From an uncultured Clostridia bacterium (GTDB lineage Bacteria > Bacillota > Clostridia > TANB77 > CAG-508), in assembly GCA_947632585.1 (NCBI GenBank), contig CANRPS010000005.1, positions 1 to 51,795 on the forward strand: 51,795 bases of DNA, written 5' to 3'. Under the pieces are notes generated by a model, which did no database searches, had not been told where the DNA came from, and worked only from the letters and a program-made list of their open reading frames with translations. The position numbers and the translations under genes were made by a program. This document shows, piece by piece, positions 32,401 through 42,148 of this stretch; position 1 is the stretch's first letter; every line of letters starts with the position of its first letter.

Positions 32401-33054
32401 CGTATCATCATATAAATAATTCTCAATGGCTTGACTTGAATATATTCCTTCTCCTTTATCTTCAGAATATATCGAAATATAGGCATTATCTAAATAAATT
32501 GGTGTATTTTCATCATGATAATAAAAAGAAACATCAATATCTACTTTTTCTATACCAGCATACCACCACTCATTGTCAGCTTTTTGATTTTCGATTGTTC
32601 CATATGTTTTCCAAAATAGAAAAGATTCGTCAGGATAATAAATGCTAGTTGAAGCAATCATATTAGAATATATTATTTTCATATCAATGCTCTTTCCGTT
32701 CAGTGTACCACAATTTTTAAATAATGTTGTCACTATAGCATCAATCTTTTTTCCTTTAGGTATATTGCGAAATATTATTTTATACTCATTATTTTTTTCA
32801 ACTTTAGGATCCTTAATTTCAACTTTTTCGTTCCCTTCTATTGTTACTTCTGGAAAATTTATAATATTTAAATTCAAGGTATCTAATGAACTTTTATCAA
32901 ATATTGTACTTGAATTAATACTTGTATAACCCGTTGCTGCATTTGCTTTATTATAAATGCCTTTCACAAATATGATTACTAAAAAAACTAAAAATATAAC
33001 TACTAATTTGATATTTATCTTTTGTTTTAAATTATTTTTTTGAATATTTCTCAT
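29473..33054 (-). CDS. MucBP-repeat surface protein with C-terminal TM
   Basis: Signal/TM N-term; many IIVHHIDEVNG...YYYYKRPG MucBP-like repeats; C-term FFVLILFILSFEIFITKLYLKIRQK. Confidence 0.85.
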   Translation of the reverse strand: MRNIQKNNLKQKINIKLVVIFLVFLVIIFVKGIYNKANAATGYTSINSSTIFDKSSLDTLNLNIINFPEVTIEGNEKVEIKDPKVEKNNEYKIIFRNIPKGKKIDAIVTTLFKNCGTLNGKSIDMKIIYSNMIASTSIYYPDESFLFWKTYGTIENQKADNEWWYAGIEKVDIDVSFYYHDENTPIYLDNAYISIYSEDKGEGIYSSQAIENYLYDDTTIEYHPNNYTTEYVSNSYKNLFVGTANGFTESGNKERVGFRYKNKTNLNLTLLSFDDTQNVGYHLRFTPLTGVVPDNPTKTMVQQKDNVKPGEKITYEIKQPLVKRYDESFQYESVIFEDTLDKRLKFDSFKIVFSNGNEIMQSEMEQDTRKMGNFKFEVNLNKITWELDWENQHNKTEYSFIPFQLLIDSNGGWIKFIITAIVKDDVEEGILKNQATTKIQNKYELKSNEVETTIKKDKEIEPEQPRKGKIIVHYVDEVTNEDIEKEIFEEEINEQVTTNSKIIEDYSLTKKPETEVYTTEENEQHVYYYYRYNGRIQIHHIDKINEFEFSTELITGPEGSTLTTHAKENDPDYKIFKKPDIEEYQYSKEIQHVYYYYKRPGKIIVHHIDEVNGNELDTDYIEGLEKDIITTKAKDITNYRISQIPETEQYEINIFDTDVYYYYKRPGRIIVHHIDEVNGNELDTDYIEGLEKDIITTKAKDITNYKISQTPETERYEINVLDTHVYYYYIHVSKGVLVKYIDIITNDLLENEQIIEGYENDYYTTSQKKFTNYSFVKDSENTSGIMTRELIEVRYYYVYNSSIKVHHIYGVNGGEDTEEIKGNEGEKYETYPKENPVGHDGKLYKLNKDLLPENHKGTFEKKNKDIYYYYEPKIGNIIIKHIDKATGKNIISPETLYGYTNDKYETNKLENSDYELVEKTENYKGFFTEGTEEIIYYYLRKAIVIVNYVNEETNEIMETENINGLETEEYSTDPKNFDYYTLLQEKYPKNSKGKFINEPIIIDYYYNPMKFNLKVNQIIEKIKLNEIENIINKTLGKIEIDRKEKRYDLKIYYKIEAINDSEISGNALLKEYIPNGFMMLEEDNPNWQIDNDTASIFIENILPGEKREYFIVLTNINKTITGIIPNKVKIENSENQASFKETTYEDNESNTETIVSIATGGLKITNRLFFVLILFILSFEIFITKLYLKIRQK
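30867..31262 (-). repeat. Two near-identical tandem 198-nt units encoding 66-aa MucBP repeats
   Basis: GRIIVHHIDEVNGNELDTDYIEGLEKDIITTKAKDITNY(K/R)ISQ(T/I)PET repeated. Confidence 0.85.
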
Positions 33055-33319
33055 AAAAATCTCCTTATTTTTTACACATTAATAAAAGCCCTTAGGCTCT
33101 AGTTCTAATGTTTATAAATTAAATTGTTTGTGAGATTTTTATAGAATTTTAGATTAAAATTCAAATGATTACAATTAATTTTGTGTTTAAATACACTTTT
33201 TAGATATTAATAGGTGCTATTATATCATAAATAGCACCATTGTCAATATTTTTTCATCGCATAATTCGACATAAAATGTCAAAAAAAATAGTAATAAATA
33301 TTACTATTTTTTATTTTCA

Positions 33320-34000
33320 TTATTTTTCACTTATATGTATATTTTCTATTTCTGTTTGCATTTCTCTTGAAATAATGTTTTGGATTTGTGCTACCTTTTG
33401 TGTATTTAATCCATTTTCTGTTTGTACTACCACATTTACACTTGCTTCATTTATAAGTATCACACAATTTTCAAATTCTTTTGTAAGAATTAAATTTTCA
33501 CAAATCATAATCATATTTTTTATATTGTTTATTTTTGTGATTTCTGTTGTGGCTATAGACTTTTGTGCTTCAGATACATTCATATTGTTTAATATAGCCT
33601 CATAATTAGAAATCATTTCTGCATACATTTTATCCCTTTCTAGCTTTGTGTTAGCATAATAATTTTCATTGCTTTCTACTTGAGTAGAATCTACAACCTC
33701 AGTCTGTTCGCTTTGTTCTTGATCTGTTTTTTTATAATTTTCTTCTATATTTTCCGTTTCATCACTATTTACCAATACAGCGTCTCCGATGTGTTCAATA
33801 TTTGTGTTATTTTCTGTATTTTCGATTTCGGATATAGTTTCTTTTGCTTCTTGATTTAATGTAGAATAATTATAATAACCAGCTGCAACAAGCATTAATG
33901 CCACCGCATATATTGCAATTTCTCTTTTTTTGAAAGTTTTCTTTAGTGTTTTCATAAATTCACTTGTTTTATGTAAAATTTCATAAAAAATCGTCCTCAT
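33320..34000 (-). CDS. spoIIIAH: Stage III sporulation protein AH
   Basis: Last gene of spoIIIA operon; N-term TM, long helical region (NYEAILNNMNVSEAQKSIATTEITKI). Confidence 0.88.
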   Translation of the reverse strand: MRTIFYEILHKTSEFMKTLKKTFKKREIAIYAVALMLVAAGYYNYSTLNQEAKETISEIENTENNTNIEHIGDAVLVNSDETENIEENYKKTDQEQSEQTEVVDSTQVESNENYYANTKLERDKMYAEMISNYEAILNNMNVSEAQKSIATTEITKINNIKNMIMICENLILTKEFENCVILINEASVNVVVQTENGLNTQKVAQIQNIISREMQTEIENIHISEK

Positions 34001-34023
34001 TTCTTTATTTTCCTTTCACTTTC

Positions 34024-34629
34024 TTATTTAATTTGAGATTTTTCGAAAACTTGTATTTTATCAATAGTAAGTCCAGTTACCGCCTGTAATGCGTTTGTTA
34101 TATTAGTTTTAACTATTGCATTACTTGCTCCTTCAGCAGTTATAATCGCTCCTTGTATTAATGGCATCGTAGTTTTCTGAGTTACAGGTTCTTTGGTGTT
34201 TGAGTTTTCTGAAAATACAACCTCTTTTTGTGTTTCGGTTTGGGTAATATTTCTATTTCCTCCCGAGGAATCTCCTTCTTCTGTGTTACTAGTAGTTATG
34301 GTTTCATCATATAAAGGTATTACGGAACTACTTTCTGAATAATTTATAAAAACTGATACTTCTCCTACATCCTTAATTGTGCTTAATATATTTTCAAGTT
34401 TTTGTTCTAATTCAATTTTGCTTGTATTTTTTTCGGTTAAAGATAATGCTGGATTTATATTTTCAAGTGTGTTTTCACTAGGTTCATTTTTTGTTTTTTT
34501 ATTCCAGATAGAATTGATAATTATTAAAGTTATAACCAAAACAATAACTAAAAAAATCAAATTTTCAATTTTTTTATTAGTTTTTGTAGCAATGTTTTTT
34601 GATGATATCTTTTTTAAAAATTGTTCCAT
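34024..34629 (-). CDS. spoIIIAG: Stage III sporulation protein AG
   Basis: ENILSTIKDVGEVSVFINYSES...GAIITAEGASNAIVKTNITNALQAVTGLTIDKIQVFEKS. Confidence 0.9.
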   Translation of the reverse strand: MEQFLKKISSKNIATKTNKKIENLIFLVIVLVITLIIINSIWNKKTKNEPSENTLENINPALSLTEKNTSKIELEQKLENILSTIKDVGEVSVFINYSESSSVIPLYDETITTSNTEEGDSSGGNRNITQTETQKEVVFSENSNTKEPVTQKTTMPLIQGAIITAEGASNAIVKTNITNALQAVTGLTIDKIQVFEKSQIK

Positions 34630-34680
34630 CTTACCTTCTCCTTATATAGTAATTTAAAAAAATTAAAACTTGCATGTTTT

Positions 34681-35241
34681 TCATTCAATCTCTATAATAT
34701 CTTTATTTATCTCATAATAGTTGGAAAGAGTTTCTTTCAAATCTTCAATTTCTTCACGTGTAATTTCTGTTTCTTTCTCTATATCTTCTTTTTCTCCTAT
34801 TTTAGGTAAATTTATATTTATTTTATTATCTTTTTCTAATCTAGAAATGCTTAATTTTATTTCATGAATTCCAGGATTTTTGCTACTTTTTGATAAGTTA
34901 GCACTAATTTTACAATTTTCTACTTTATATCCTTTACTTTCCACTTGTTTTTTTATATTATTTTTTAATTCATCAATATATAAATCTTCCATACTAAAGT
35001 TTGAAGAAACTTCTTGTGTATCTGTCATATTTGTAATATATTCTTCTAAATTTATATCTGCTAGATTCTTCCAAATAGAATTATTTATAAATGGAGAAAT
35101 TATACAAAAAACAATATAAATTCCTAAAACCACTTTTATATATTTTTTTAAATTTCCATTAGGAAGAATTAATTCAAAAATACTTACTATAATTACTGCC
35201 ATAGCAATTTTTTGAATCCAATTACTCAAAAAATCTATCAT
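34681..35241 (-). CDS. spoIIIAF: Stage III sporulation protein AF
   Basis: Two N-term TM, LPNGNLKKYIKVVLGIYIVF; operon position. Confidence 0.88.
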   Translation of the reverse strand: MIDFLSNWIQKIAMAVIIVSIFELILPNGNLKKYIKVVLGIYIVFCIISPFINNSIWKNLADINLEEYITNMTDTQEVSSNFSMEDLYIDELKNNIKKQVESKGYKVENCKISANLSKSSKNPGIHEIKLSISRLEKDNKININLPKIGEKEDIEKETEITREEIEDLKETLSNYYEINKDIIEIE

Positions 35242-36405
35242 CTATACATCATCCCACTATTAGAAATTTTTATTACAAGTGTTATTCCTATTATTAATAG
35301 TACTGATATAGAACATACTATTGCAAGCAAAATTTTAAATACATCACTCATTTCATGAAGTAATTTTACTATTTTTTCATCTGCTAAGGGCTCTATTACA
35401 CCTGATGTAATAGAATACATCACACTAAAAGTTGCAAGTTTAATAATAGGCATTATACAAATTCCAATTATTATAATTACTCCAACTAGTCCAACCGCAT
35501 TTTTCAAAATTAATCCTGAGCCAAGTACTGCGTCTACGCTATCTCCTAGGATTTTTCCGAACTACTGGTATTAAGTTTGTTACTGCAGCTTTTGCGGTTT
35601 TAGCTGTTACTCCATCTACACTTGCAGTTAGTCCTCCTTCCAAAGAAAGGATGCCAACAAATAATGTAAGCACAACTCCTAATGTCCAAATTACACTTGA
35701 TTTCATAAAAGAGCCTAGTTTACTTATTTGTAATTTATCTGTTATTTTTGAAATAATTATAAAGACTACAATCATTCCAACAATTGGTAACATTAAAATT
35801 TTAATTAAGTTAGCTACAAATTCTATTAAAAACAATAATATTGGTTCTAAAACACTAGATGTGGTTATACTTCCAGTATACACCATAAGAGTTGTCAGTA
35901 ATGGTATTAAGATTCTTGTAAATCCTATTAAGTTCTCTGTAGTTTTGTTTATTGAATTTAGTATTTCTCCAAAATTTGCCATTATTATTGTTACAATAAG
36001 AATATATTCAGCATAATAAACCATTTTTGAAATATTACTATTTTCGAGATTATCAGTCATAGATTTTAATAAACTATGTATTAATATCACAACTAGTATA
36101 TTAATAAGAATTTTAAAAGTATTTAATACCTCACTTCCTAATAAAGACAAAACCTTTTTAAAAAAACCTGCGTTATCTATATTTCCATTTATTGCTGATT
36201 TAAAAATATTTGAAATATCTAATTCAAGCGTATTTTTACTATATTCTTCAGCTTCTTTCAAAAAATTTTTTATTTCAAAAGTTGATTCTTGATTTTCTAA
36301 AATTTCTTTTGTATTTATATTTTCATCGTCTTCAGAATAACTAATATTTGGAACTAAAATTATCATAATTATACTTATGACTATTAATTTTTTCCAATAT
36401 TTCAT
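35238..36405 (-). CDS. spoIIIAE: Stage III sporulation protein AE, interrupted by CGG +1 site at 35557-35559
   Basis: ...GGLTASVDGVTAKTAKAAVTNLIPVV + (shift) GKILGDSVDAVLGSGLILKNAVGLVGVIIIIG; length 3n+1. Confidence 0.95.
35557..35559 (-). other. spoIIIAE: CGG +1 frameshift site (GTT-CGG-AAA to Gly GGA)
   Basis: +1 restores SpoIIIAE C-terminus. Confidence 0.85.
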
Positions 36406-36419
36406 TTTAATCCTTTCTA

Positions 36420-36812
36420 CTAATTTGGTAAAATTTTTAATATAACTTCTAACAAATTATAAATAATTGGTATAGACATAGAAATAATTATAACTTTACT
36501 CCCAAGTTCTACTTTGTTTGCAATTGCTGTTTCTCCAGAATCCTTACAAATACTAATAGCAAACTCTGTCAAATATGCTATTCCTGTCATTTTAATTAAA
36601 ATTTCTAAAAATTCTTTATTTATTCCAGATTTGTCACATATATTTCTCAATAGGTTAATTATATTTGATATCTTGTCCAATGATAAATATAAAATTAAAA
36701 TTCCTGCAATCAAGGAAATATACAATGCAAATTCTGGTCTATATTGTTTAATAATTATAATTAAAATCACAGCGAGTAATCCTATTCCTATAATTTTCAC
36801 AACATCATCCAT
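36420..36812 (-). CDS. spoIIIAD: Stage III sporulation protein AD
   Basis: QYRPEFALYISLIAGILIL...ICKDSGETAIANKVELGSKVII. Confidence 0.92.
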   Translation of the reverse strand: MDDVVKIIGIGLLAVILIIIIKQYRPEFALYISLIAGILILYLSLDKISNIINLLRNICDKSGINKEFLEILIKMTGIAYLTEFAISICKDSGETAIANKVELGSKVIIISMSIPIIYNLLEVILKILPN

Positions 36813-36821
36813 ATGTATCTC

Positions 36822-37016
36822 CTACAAGCTAAAAAGACTTCTTACTATATCAAATAAACTGCTAATTTCTTTAATAACAAGGGTAAGAACAATTACAAGT
36901 CCAGCTAACGTGGTCATCATTGCCTGTTCTTCTCTTCCTGCTCTACATAAAACTTGATGTAATACCGCAACCAAAATTCCTACTGCTGCTATTTTAAATA
37001 ATAAATCTACATTCAT
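36822..37016 (-). CDS. spoIIIAC: Stage III sporulation protein AC
   Basis: 64 aa; LFKIAAVGILVAVLHQVLCRAGREEQAMMTTLAG. Confidence 0.93.
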   Translation of the reverse strand: MNVDLLFKIAAVGILVAVLHQVLCRAGREEQAMMTTLAGLVIVLTLVIKEISSLFDIVRSLFSL

Positions 37017-37029
37017 AAATAATCCCCTC

Positions 37030-37548
37030 TTAAAATAATATAATTACAATTACAAGTCCAATTATTGTTCCTAAACTTTTATACATCTTCTCGTTTTTGG
37101 TAGCCTCTTCTTCTGCCTTTTTTATTTGTGCTTCCAAAATGATGTTAAATTCCTCTATTTCACTAATTTCACCTTTTATATCTCCTTTTCCAAGTGTTGT
37201 ACCAAATTGTTTTATTATTTCTATATCTTCATTTTTCAGATTTAATACTTTTTTTTCTTCATCTACCACTTTATTCCATGCATCCTTTAATGTATTTTTT
37301 TCTATTTCATTAGCTGTTCTCAAAAAAATATTTGAAATTTTGTCTCCTTTTTTTATATTTCCAATTTCTTCTAAAACTTCTCCTAGTGGTTTATGAGTAA
37401 ATCTAATTTTATTTTTTAAAATATTTATCAAATTACTTAAATTCTTTAACTCTACTACTCTATCGACATACTTTTTAGAGAGTAAAAATCCTATACTTGT
37501 ACTACAAACAATTACTAATATTAAAAATATATATCTTAAAAAATTCAT
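37030..37548 (-). CDS. spoIIIAB: Stage III sporulation protein AB
   Basis: Operon position; RVVELKNLSNLINILKNKIRFTHKPLGEVLEEI. Confidence 0.92.
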   Translation of the reverse strand: MNFLRYIFLILVIVCSTSIGFLLSKKYVDRVVELKNLSNLINILKNKIRFTHKPLGEVLEEIGNIKKGDKISNIFLRTANEIEKNTLKDAWNKVVDEEKKVLNLKNEDIEIIKQFGTTLGKGDIKGEISEIEEFNIILEAQIKKAEEEATKNEKMYKSLGTIIGLVIVIILF

Positions 37549-37606
37549 AATTTACCTCTTCATAATATATATTTTATGTTAGATTTTTTTGTTTAGAACT
37601 TTAATT

Positions 37607-38507
37607 TTAAATTTCTTTTACTTCATCTATTTTTCCTTTTTCAATATTGCTTAATACTATTATTCTTTTTATTATTTTTTCATCTATTAATTTTTTTAAA
37701 TTCTCATTTTGCATAACTTCATTTATAGAAGATGCATGTGCTGTAAAAATGCCTTTTACTCCACTTAAAAATGCCTTTTTTATTGCTAAAATATCTTCTG
37801 CTTTTCCTATTTCATCACACATAATAATTTCTGGTGACATAGATCTAATAAGCATATTTATTCCTATTTCTTTTGGTACATTTGCTATCACATCTGTATA
37901 TAACCCCACATCATTCTGGGGGATTCCTTTATACATTGCAGAAATCTCATTTCTTTCATCTATTACTCCACATATTTTAGCTTTAAAGCCTATTTCTGGT
38001 ATTCCATTTGATAGTCTCCTTATTAAATCCCTCAAAATTGTTGTTTTTCCGTGCTCCTGGTGAAGATACAATTAGGGTATTAAAAATTGAATTTTGTTCT
38101 ACATTAATTACATATCTTAAAAGAGGAGTAGAACATTCTATGATTTCTCTTGCTACTCTAAAATTAAGGCTTGATATATAATTTATGTTTGTTACTTTTT
38201 CATCTTCTATTACACATGAACCTGTTATTCCTACTCTATTTCCCCCTTTTATTGTTATAAATCCTTCTGAAATTTGTTTAGTATATGAATAAACTGATTT
38301 TTCACATATATTTTCAAATGTTTCTAAAAGTTCATTTTTTGTTACTCTATGATTTAAAGTAATTAAATCTTGTCCTATTTTTAGACTTAGATTTTTATCT
38401 ACCCTTACTCTTATTTCTTCAATTTCTCGTTCTTTATGCTCTCTTATATATTCTTCTAGTTCAAATTTTAATTTTGGCTCTAAATAGCCTAATATGTCTT
38501 TTATCAT
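37607..38507 (-). CDS. spoIIIAA: Stage III sporulation protein AA ATPase, interrupted by CGG +1 site at 38049-38051 inside Walker A
   Basis: ...RYVINVEQNSIFNTLIVSSPGA + (shift) GKTTILRDLIRRLSNGIPEIGFKAKICGVIDERNEI; length 3n+1. Confidence 0.95.
38049..38051 (-). other. spoIIIAA: CGG +1 frameshift site (GCA-CGG-AAA to Gly GGA)
   Basis: +1 restores Walker A PGAGKTT. Confidence 0.88.
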
Positions 38508-38525
38508 TTGTTACCTTCTTCTATA

Positions 38526-38568
38526 AAAAATAACACACATATATATAATATATATGTGTGTTATTTTT
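38526..38568 (-). terminator. Terminator of yebC
   Basis: aaaaataacacacatatat / atatatgtgtgttattttt stem. Confidence 0.8.
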
Positions 38569-38595
38569 ATTTTAGAACTTTTAACTTAATTTATT

Positions 38596-39321
38596 TTATT
38601 CTTCCCAGTTATGATAAACATTCATTACATCATCTAAATCATTTAAATTATCTATTAATTTATTCATTTTCTCTTGAGCATTTTCATCTAATGCTATTGT
38701 ATTTGATGGTACCATTTGAACATCTGCCTCTAAAAATGTAATTCCAAGTCCTTCTAATTTTTCACTAACACTAGAAAAATCTGATGGAGCTGTTATTATT
38801 TCATACACTTCATCATCTGATATAAAATCTTCTGCACCAAATTCTATAGCTTGCATCATTAAATCCTCTTCTGATAAAGAGCATCCTTCTTTTTCAATTA
38901 CAATTACACCTTTTTGACTAAACATATATGATACACATCCTGTTGTTCCTAAGTTCCCACCTGCTCTATCAAATACATGTCTAACTTCTGCAGCAGTTCT
39001 ATTTCTATTATCTGTACTTGCCTCTACAATTATAGCTACTCCATTTGGTCCATATCCTTCATATGTTATTTCTTCATATGTAGTATTGCTTCCTTCTCCT
39101 GAAGCTCTTTTTATTGCACTATTTATTGTATCGTTTGGCATATTTGCTGCTTTACATTTAGCAATTACATCTTTTAATTTTGAGTTTCCAGCAGGATCTG
39201 GTCCTCCTTGTTTTACAGCAACTAATAATTCTCTTCCTAATTTTGTGAATATTTTTCCTCTTGCTGCATCTGCTTTTCCTTTTTTAGCTTGAATGTTATG
39301 CCATTTTGAGTGTCCTGACAT
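38596..39321 (-). CDS. YebC/PmpR-family protein
   Basis: [32 protein letters not shown]. Confidence 0.97.
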   Translation of the reverse strand: MSGHSKWHNIQAKKGKADAARGKIFTKLGRELLVAVKQGGPDPAGNSKLKDVIAKCKAANMPNDTINSAIKRASGEGSNTTYEEITYEGYGPNGVAIIVEASTDNRNRTAAEVRHVFDRAGGNLGTTGCVSYMFSQKGVIVIEKEGCSLSEEDLMMQAIEFGAEDFISDDEVYEIITAPSDFSSVSEKLEGLGITFLEADVQMVPSNTIALDENAQEKMNKLIDNLNDLDDVMNVYHNWEE

Positions 39322-39532
39322 TTCTACTCCTCCTTTATTTTTTTATTTTTATTAATTTTAAATTTCTTTCAAAAGTTAAATTACTATGATATTGTATCAT
39401 ATTTTTTTTGTTTTGTGTAGTGTTTTTATAAATTTTCTTATGTTTAGCTTCTTTGTAAAATTTCTAAATTAAAATAGGAATAGAAACAACCCATTCTATA
39501 AAAAAATAAAATTTATATATTTTGTTTGTTTA

Positions 39533-40027
39533 TTAAATATCATAGCAAAAACAAACTTCTTTATAGTTTTTATCTCCTATGGTTATAGTTGTTTCTTCTA
39601 TTATTTTTCCTCCCATTTTTTCATAAAAAATTCTTGATGGAAAATTTTCTTTTAAACAACAAATAATCATTTTCTTTTTATTTCTATTTTTAAATTCTTC
39701 TTTTACGTAATTGAACATTTTTGTTCCAATTCCTTTATTCTTTAATTCTGTCTTCACATATAAAGCTTTAATCTCACAATCTATATTTTTTAATTGCTTA
39801 TCTAAATATCTACAAAAACCAACTATTTTTCCATTTAATTCAGCTACAATAAACCCATCTTGTGTATAATCTTGCTCTCTTTTTCTTATTCTTTCTTCTC
39901 TATTCATAGATTCTAAATATTTATCATCTATTATTCCTTTATAAGATGCTTTCCACGAATTTATTTGTATATCTACAACTTCTGGAATATCATCTTTTTT
40001 TATATTTCTTATTATAATATTTTCCAT
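39533..40027 (-). CDS. GNAT family N-acetyltransferase
   Basis: CEIKALYVKTELKNKGIGTKMFNYV. Confidence 0.9.
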   Translation of the reverse strand: MENIIIRNIKKDDIPEVVDIQINSWKASYKGIIDDKYLESMNREERIRKREQDYTQDGFIVAELNGKIVGFCRYLDKQLKNIDCEIKALYVKTELKNKGIGTKMFNYVKEEFKNRNKKKMIICCLKENFPSRIFYEKMGGKIIEETTITIGDKNYKEVCFCYDI

Positions 40028-40048
40028 TTTTTCTCTTTATAAATTATT

Positions 40049-41272
40049 CTAATAAAATTTAAACATAGAAATTATCTTTCTTGCTATTTTATAAATTGGT
40101 GTTTCTAGTTCTTTTCTTGCATTTTTAAGTTCTTTTCTAATTTTAATATGTTGAGGACAATGAGTTTCACATTTTCCACATTCTATACAATTTGATGCAG
40201 CAGATGAATCTTTACGCATAGCTGTACACATAAAATATTCTTTTAAAGCCGTATATTTTCCATCTGAATATTTTTTGTTATATGCTGAAAATGTACCTGG
40301 TATATCTACATTATTAGGACATGGCATACAATATCTACATCCAGTACATCCTACTTTCATTTTTGAATTTATTTTATCTACTACATTTTTTAGAAGTTCA
40401 TTTTCTTTTTCTGTAAATTCTCCTATTTGGACTTCAGATGCAGTTTTAGTATTTTCTCTTACCATTTCTATAGAATTCATTCCAGATAACACACAAGTCA
40501 CCTCTTTTTGATTCCATAGCCAACGAAATGCCCATTCAGCAGGCGAACGTTTAATAGGATATTCTTCAAATTCTTTTTTAGCATCTATAGGAAGGGAATT
40601 TACAAGTCTTCCTCCTCTTAGAGGTTCCATTATGATTACAGGTATATTTTTTGATGCAGCATATAATAAACCTTTTCTTCCTGCTTGAGAGTTTTCGTCC
40701 AAATAGTTATATTGTATTTGACAAAAATCCCAGTCATAAGCATCTATTAATTTACAAAACATATCTGAATTTCCATGATATGAAAATCCAACTTGTTTTA
40801 TTTGACCACTTTTTTTCTTCTCATCTAACCAGTTTTCAATTCCTAAAGATTTTAGTCTTTCCCAAGTTTTTATATCTGTTAACATATGCATTAAATAATA
40901 ATCTATATAATTTGTTTTAAGTCTAGATAATTGTTCTTCAAAATATTTTTCAATTGAATCTTCTTTTTTTATTAAATAATGTGGTAATTTTGTTGCAATA
41001 TTTACTTTTTCTCTAATATTATTTTTTTCTAAAATCTTACCAAGAGCAACTTCACTTCCTGGATAAACATAAGCAGTATCATAATAATTTACTCCTAAAT
41101 TATATGCTTCCATTATTTCTTTTTCTGCTTTATTTAAATCGATTTTTCCACCTTTTGTAGTAAATCTCATACAACCATATCCTAAAATAGATATTTTGTT
41201 TCCATATTTATCACTTCTATAATTCATTCTTTTATTTCCTTTCTTTATTAAAAAATATATCACAAAAAGCAA
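40049..41272 (-). CDS. Aldo/keto reductase with C-terminal 4Fe-4S domain
   Basis: LGYGCMRFTTKGG, DTAYVYPGSE; CTGCRYCMPCPNNVDIP and CIECGKCETHCPQHI. Confidence 0.93.
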   Translation of the reverse strand: MLFVIYFLIKKGNKRMNYRSDKYGNKISILGYGCMRFTTKGGKIDLNKAEKEIMEAYNLGVNYYDTAYVYPGSEVALGKILEKNNIREKVNIATKLPHYLIKKEDSIEKYFEEQLSRLKTNYIDYYLMHMLTDIKTWERLKSLGIENWLDEKKKSGQIKQVGFSYHGNSDMFCKLIDAYDWDFCQIQYNYLDENSQAGRKGLLYAASKNIPVIIMEPLRGGRLVNSLPIDAKKEFEEYPIKRSPAEWAFRWLWNQKEVTCVLSGMNSIEMVRENTKTASEVQIGEFTEKENELLKNVVDKINSKMKVGCTGCRYCMPCPNNVDIPGTFSAYNKKYSDGKYTALKEYFMCTAMRKDSSAASNCIECGKCETHCPQHIKIRKELKNARKELETPIYKIARKIISMFKFY

Positions 41273-41299
41273 GTGAAGTAAATCACCTGCTTTTTTTAC

Positions 41300-41950
41300 T
41301 TATATTGCATATAACAAAATAGAGAAAAATTGTAATAAACTTCCTCCCAGTACAAAAAAGTGAAATATTGAGTGAAAATATTTTTTCTTATGTCCTATTA
41401 CATAAAGTATAGCACCTATTGTGTAAACTATACCTCCTGCAAGTAGTAAATATAATCCCATTCTTTCTATTTTACTATTTAAACTATTAAAAGAAAATAT
41501 AATCATCCAACCCATTATTAAATACATAATTAATGATGGAATTTTAAATTTTTCTAGATTTATTGCATTTAACATTATCCCAATTAAAGCACAGCCCCAT
41601 ATTATACCAAATAATACCCAGCCTATTGCTCCTCCAATTAAACTTAAACAATATGGTGTATAACAACCTGCAATAAATATATAAATATCACAATGGTCTA
41701 AAATTCTAAAAACTTTTTTTGCTTTTAAGTTAGGACTTAGCGCATGATATATTGTGCTAATTGTAAACATTATTATCATAGATGTACCATATATACATGA
41801 TGCAACTACTCCTACAGCATTTCTATGTTTTGCTGAAAAAACAATAGTTAAAACAAGTATTGCAACAGCAAGACATGCTCCTATTCCATGTGATATTGAA
41901 TTTACTAATTCTTCCCCTAATGTATATTTAGGAACCTTATTTTTTGTCAT
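41300..41950 (-). CDS. Hemolysin III family protein
   Basis: EELVNSISHGIGACLAVAILV; STIYHAL; FLDHCDIYIFIAGCYTPY-like. Confidence 0.9.
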   Translation of the reverse strand: MTKNKVPKYTLGEELVNSISHGIGACLAVAILVLTIVFSAKHRNAVGVVASCIYGTSMIIMFTISTIYHALSPNLKAKKVFRILDHCDIYIFIAGCYTPYCLSLIGGAIGWVLFGIIWGCALIGIMLNAINLEKFKIPSLIMYLIMGWMIIFSFNSLNSKIERMGLYLLLAGGIVYTIGAILYVIGHKKKYFHSIFHFFVLGGSLLQFFSILLYAI

Positions 41951-42041
41951 TAAAAATTCCTTTCTTTTTCTTTATAAGATAACATCTATAATAATACTAC
42001 TTTTTTAATGTTTTTGCAATATCTTTTTCAATATAAATGTA

Positions 42042-42072
42042 AAAGAACTGGTGTACAAATTTCCAGTTCTTT
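42042..42072 (-). terminator. Terminator-like hairpin
   Basis: aaagaactgg / ccagttcttt arms with T-tract. Confidence 0.55.
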
Positions 42073-42148
42073 GTTTTTATTATATAAGTCCTAAGACTCT
42101 AGCAACCATAATTGTAATCATATATGAATTTTTATTTTGCTCAATACT

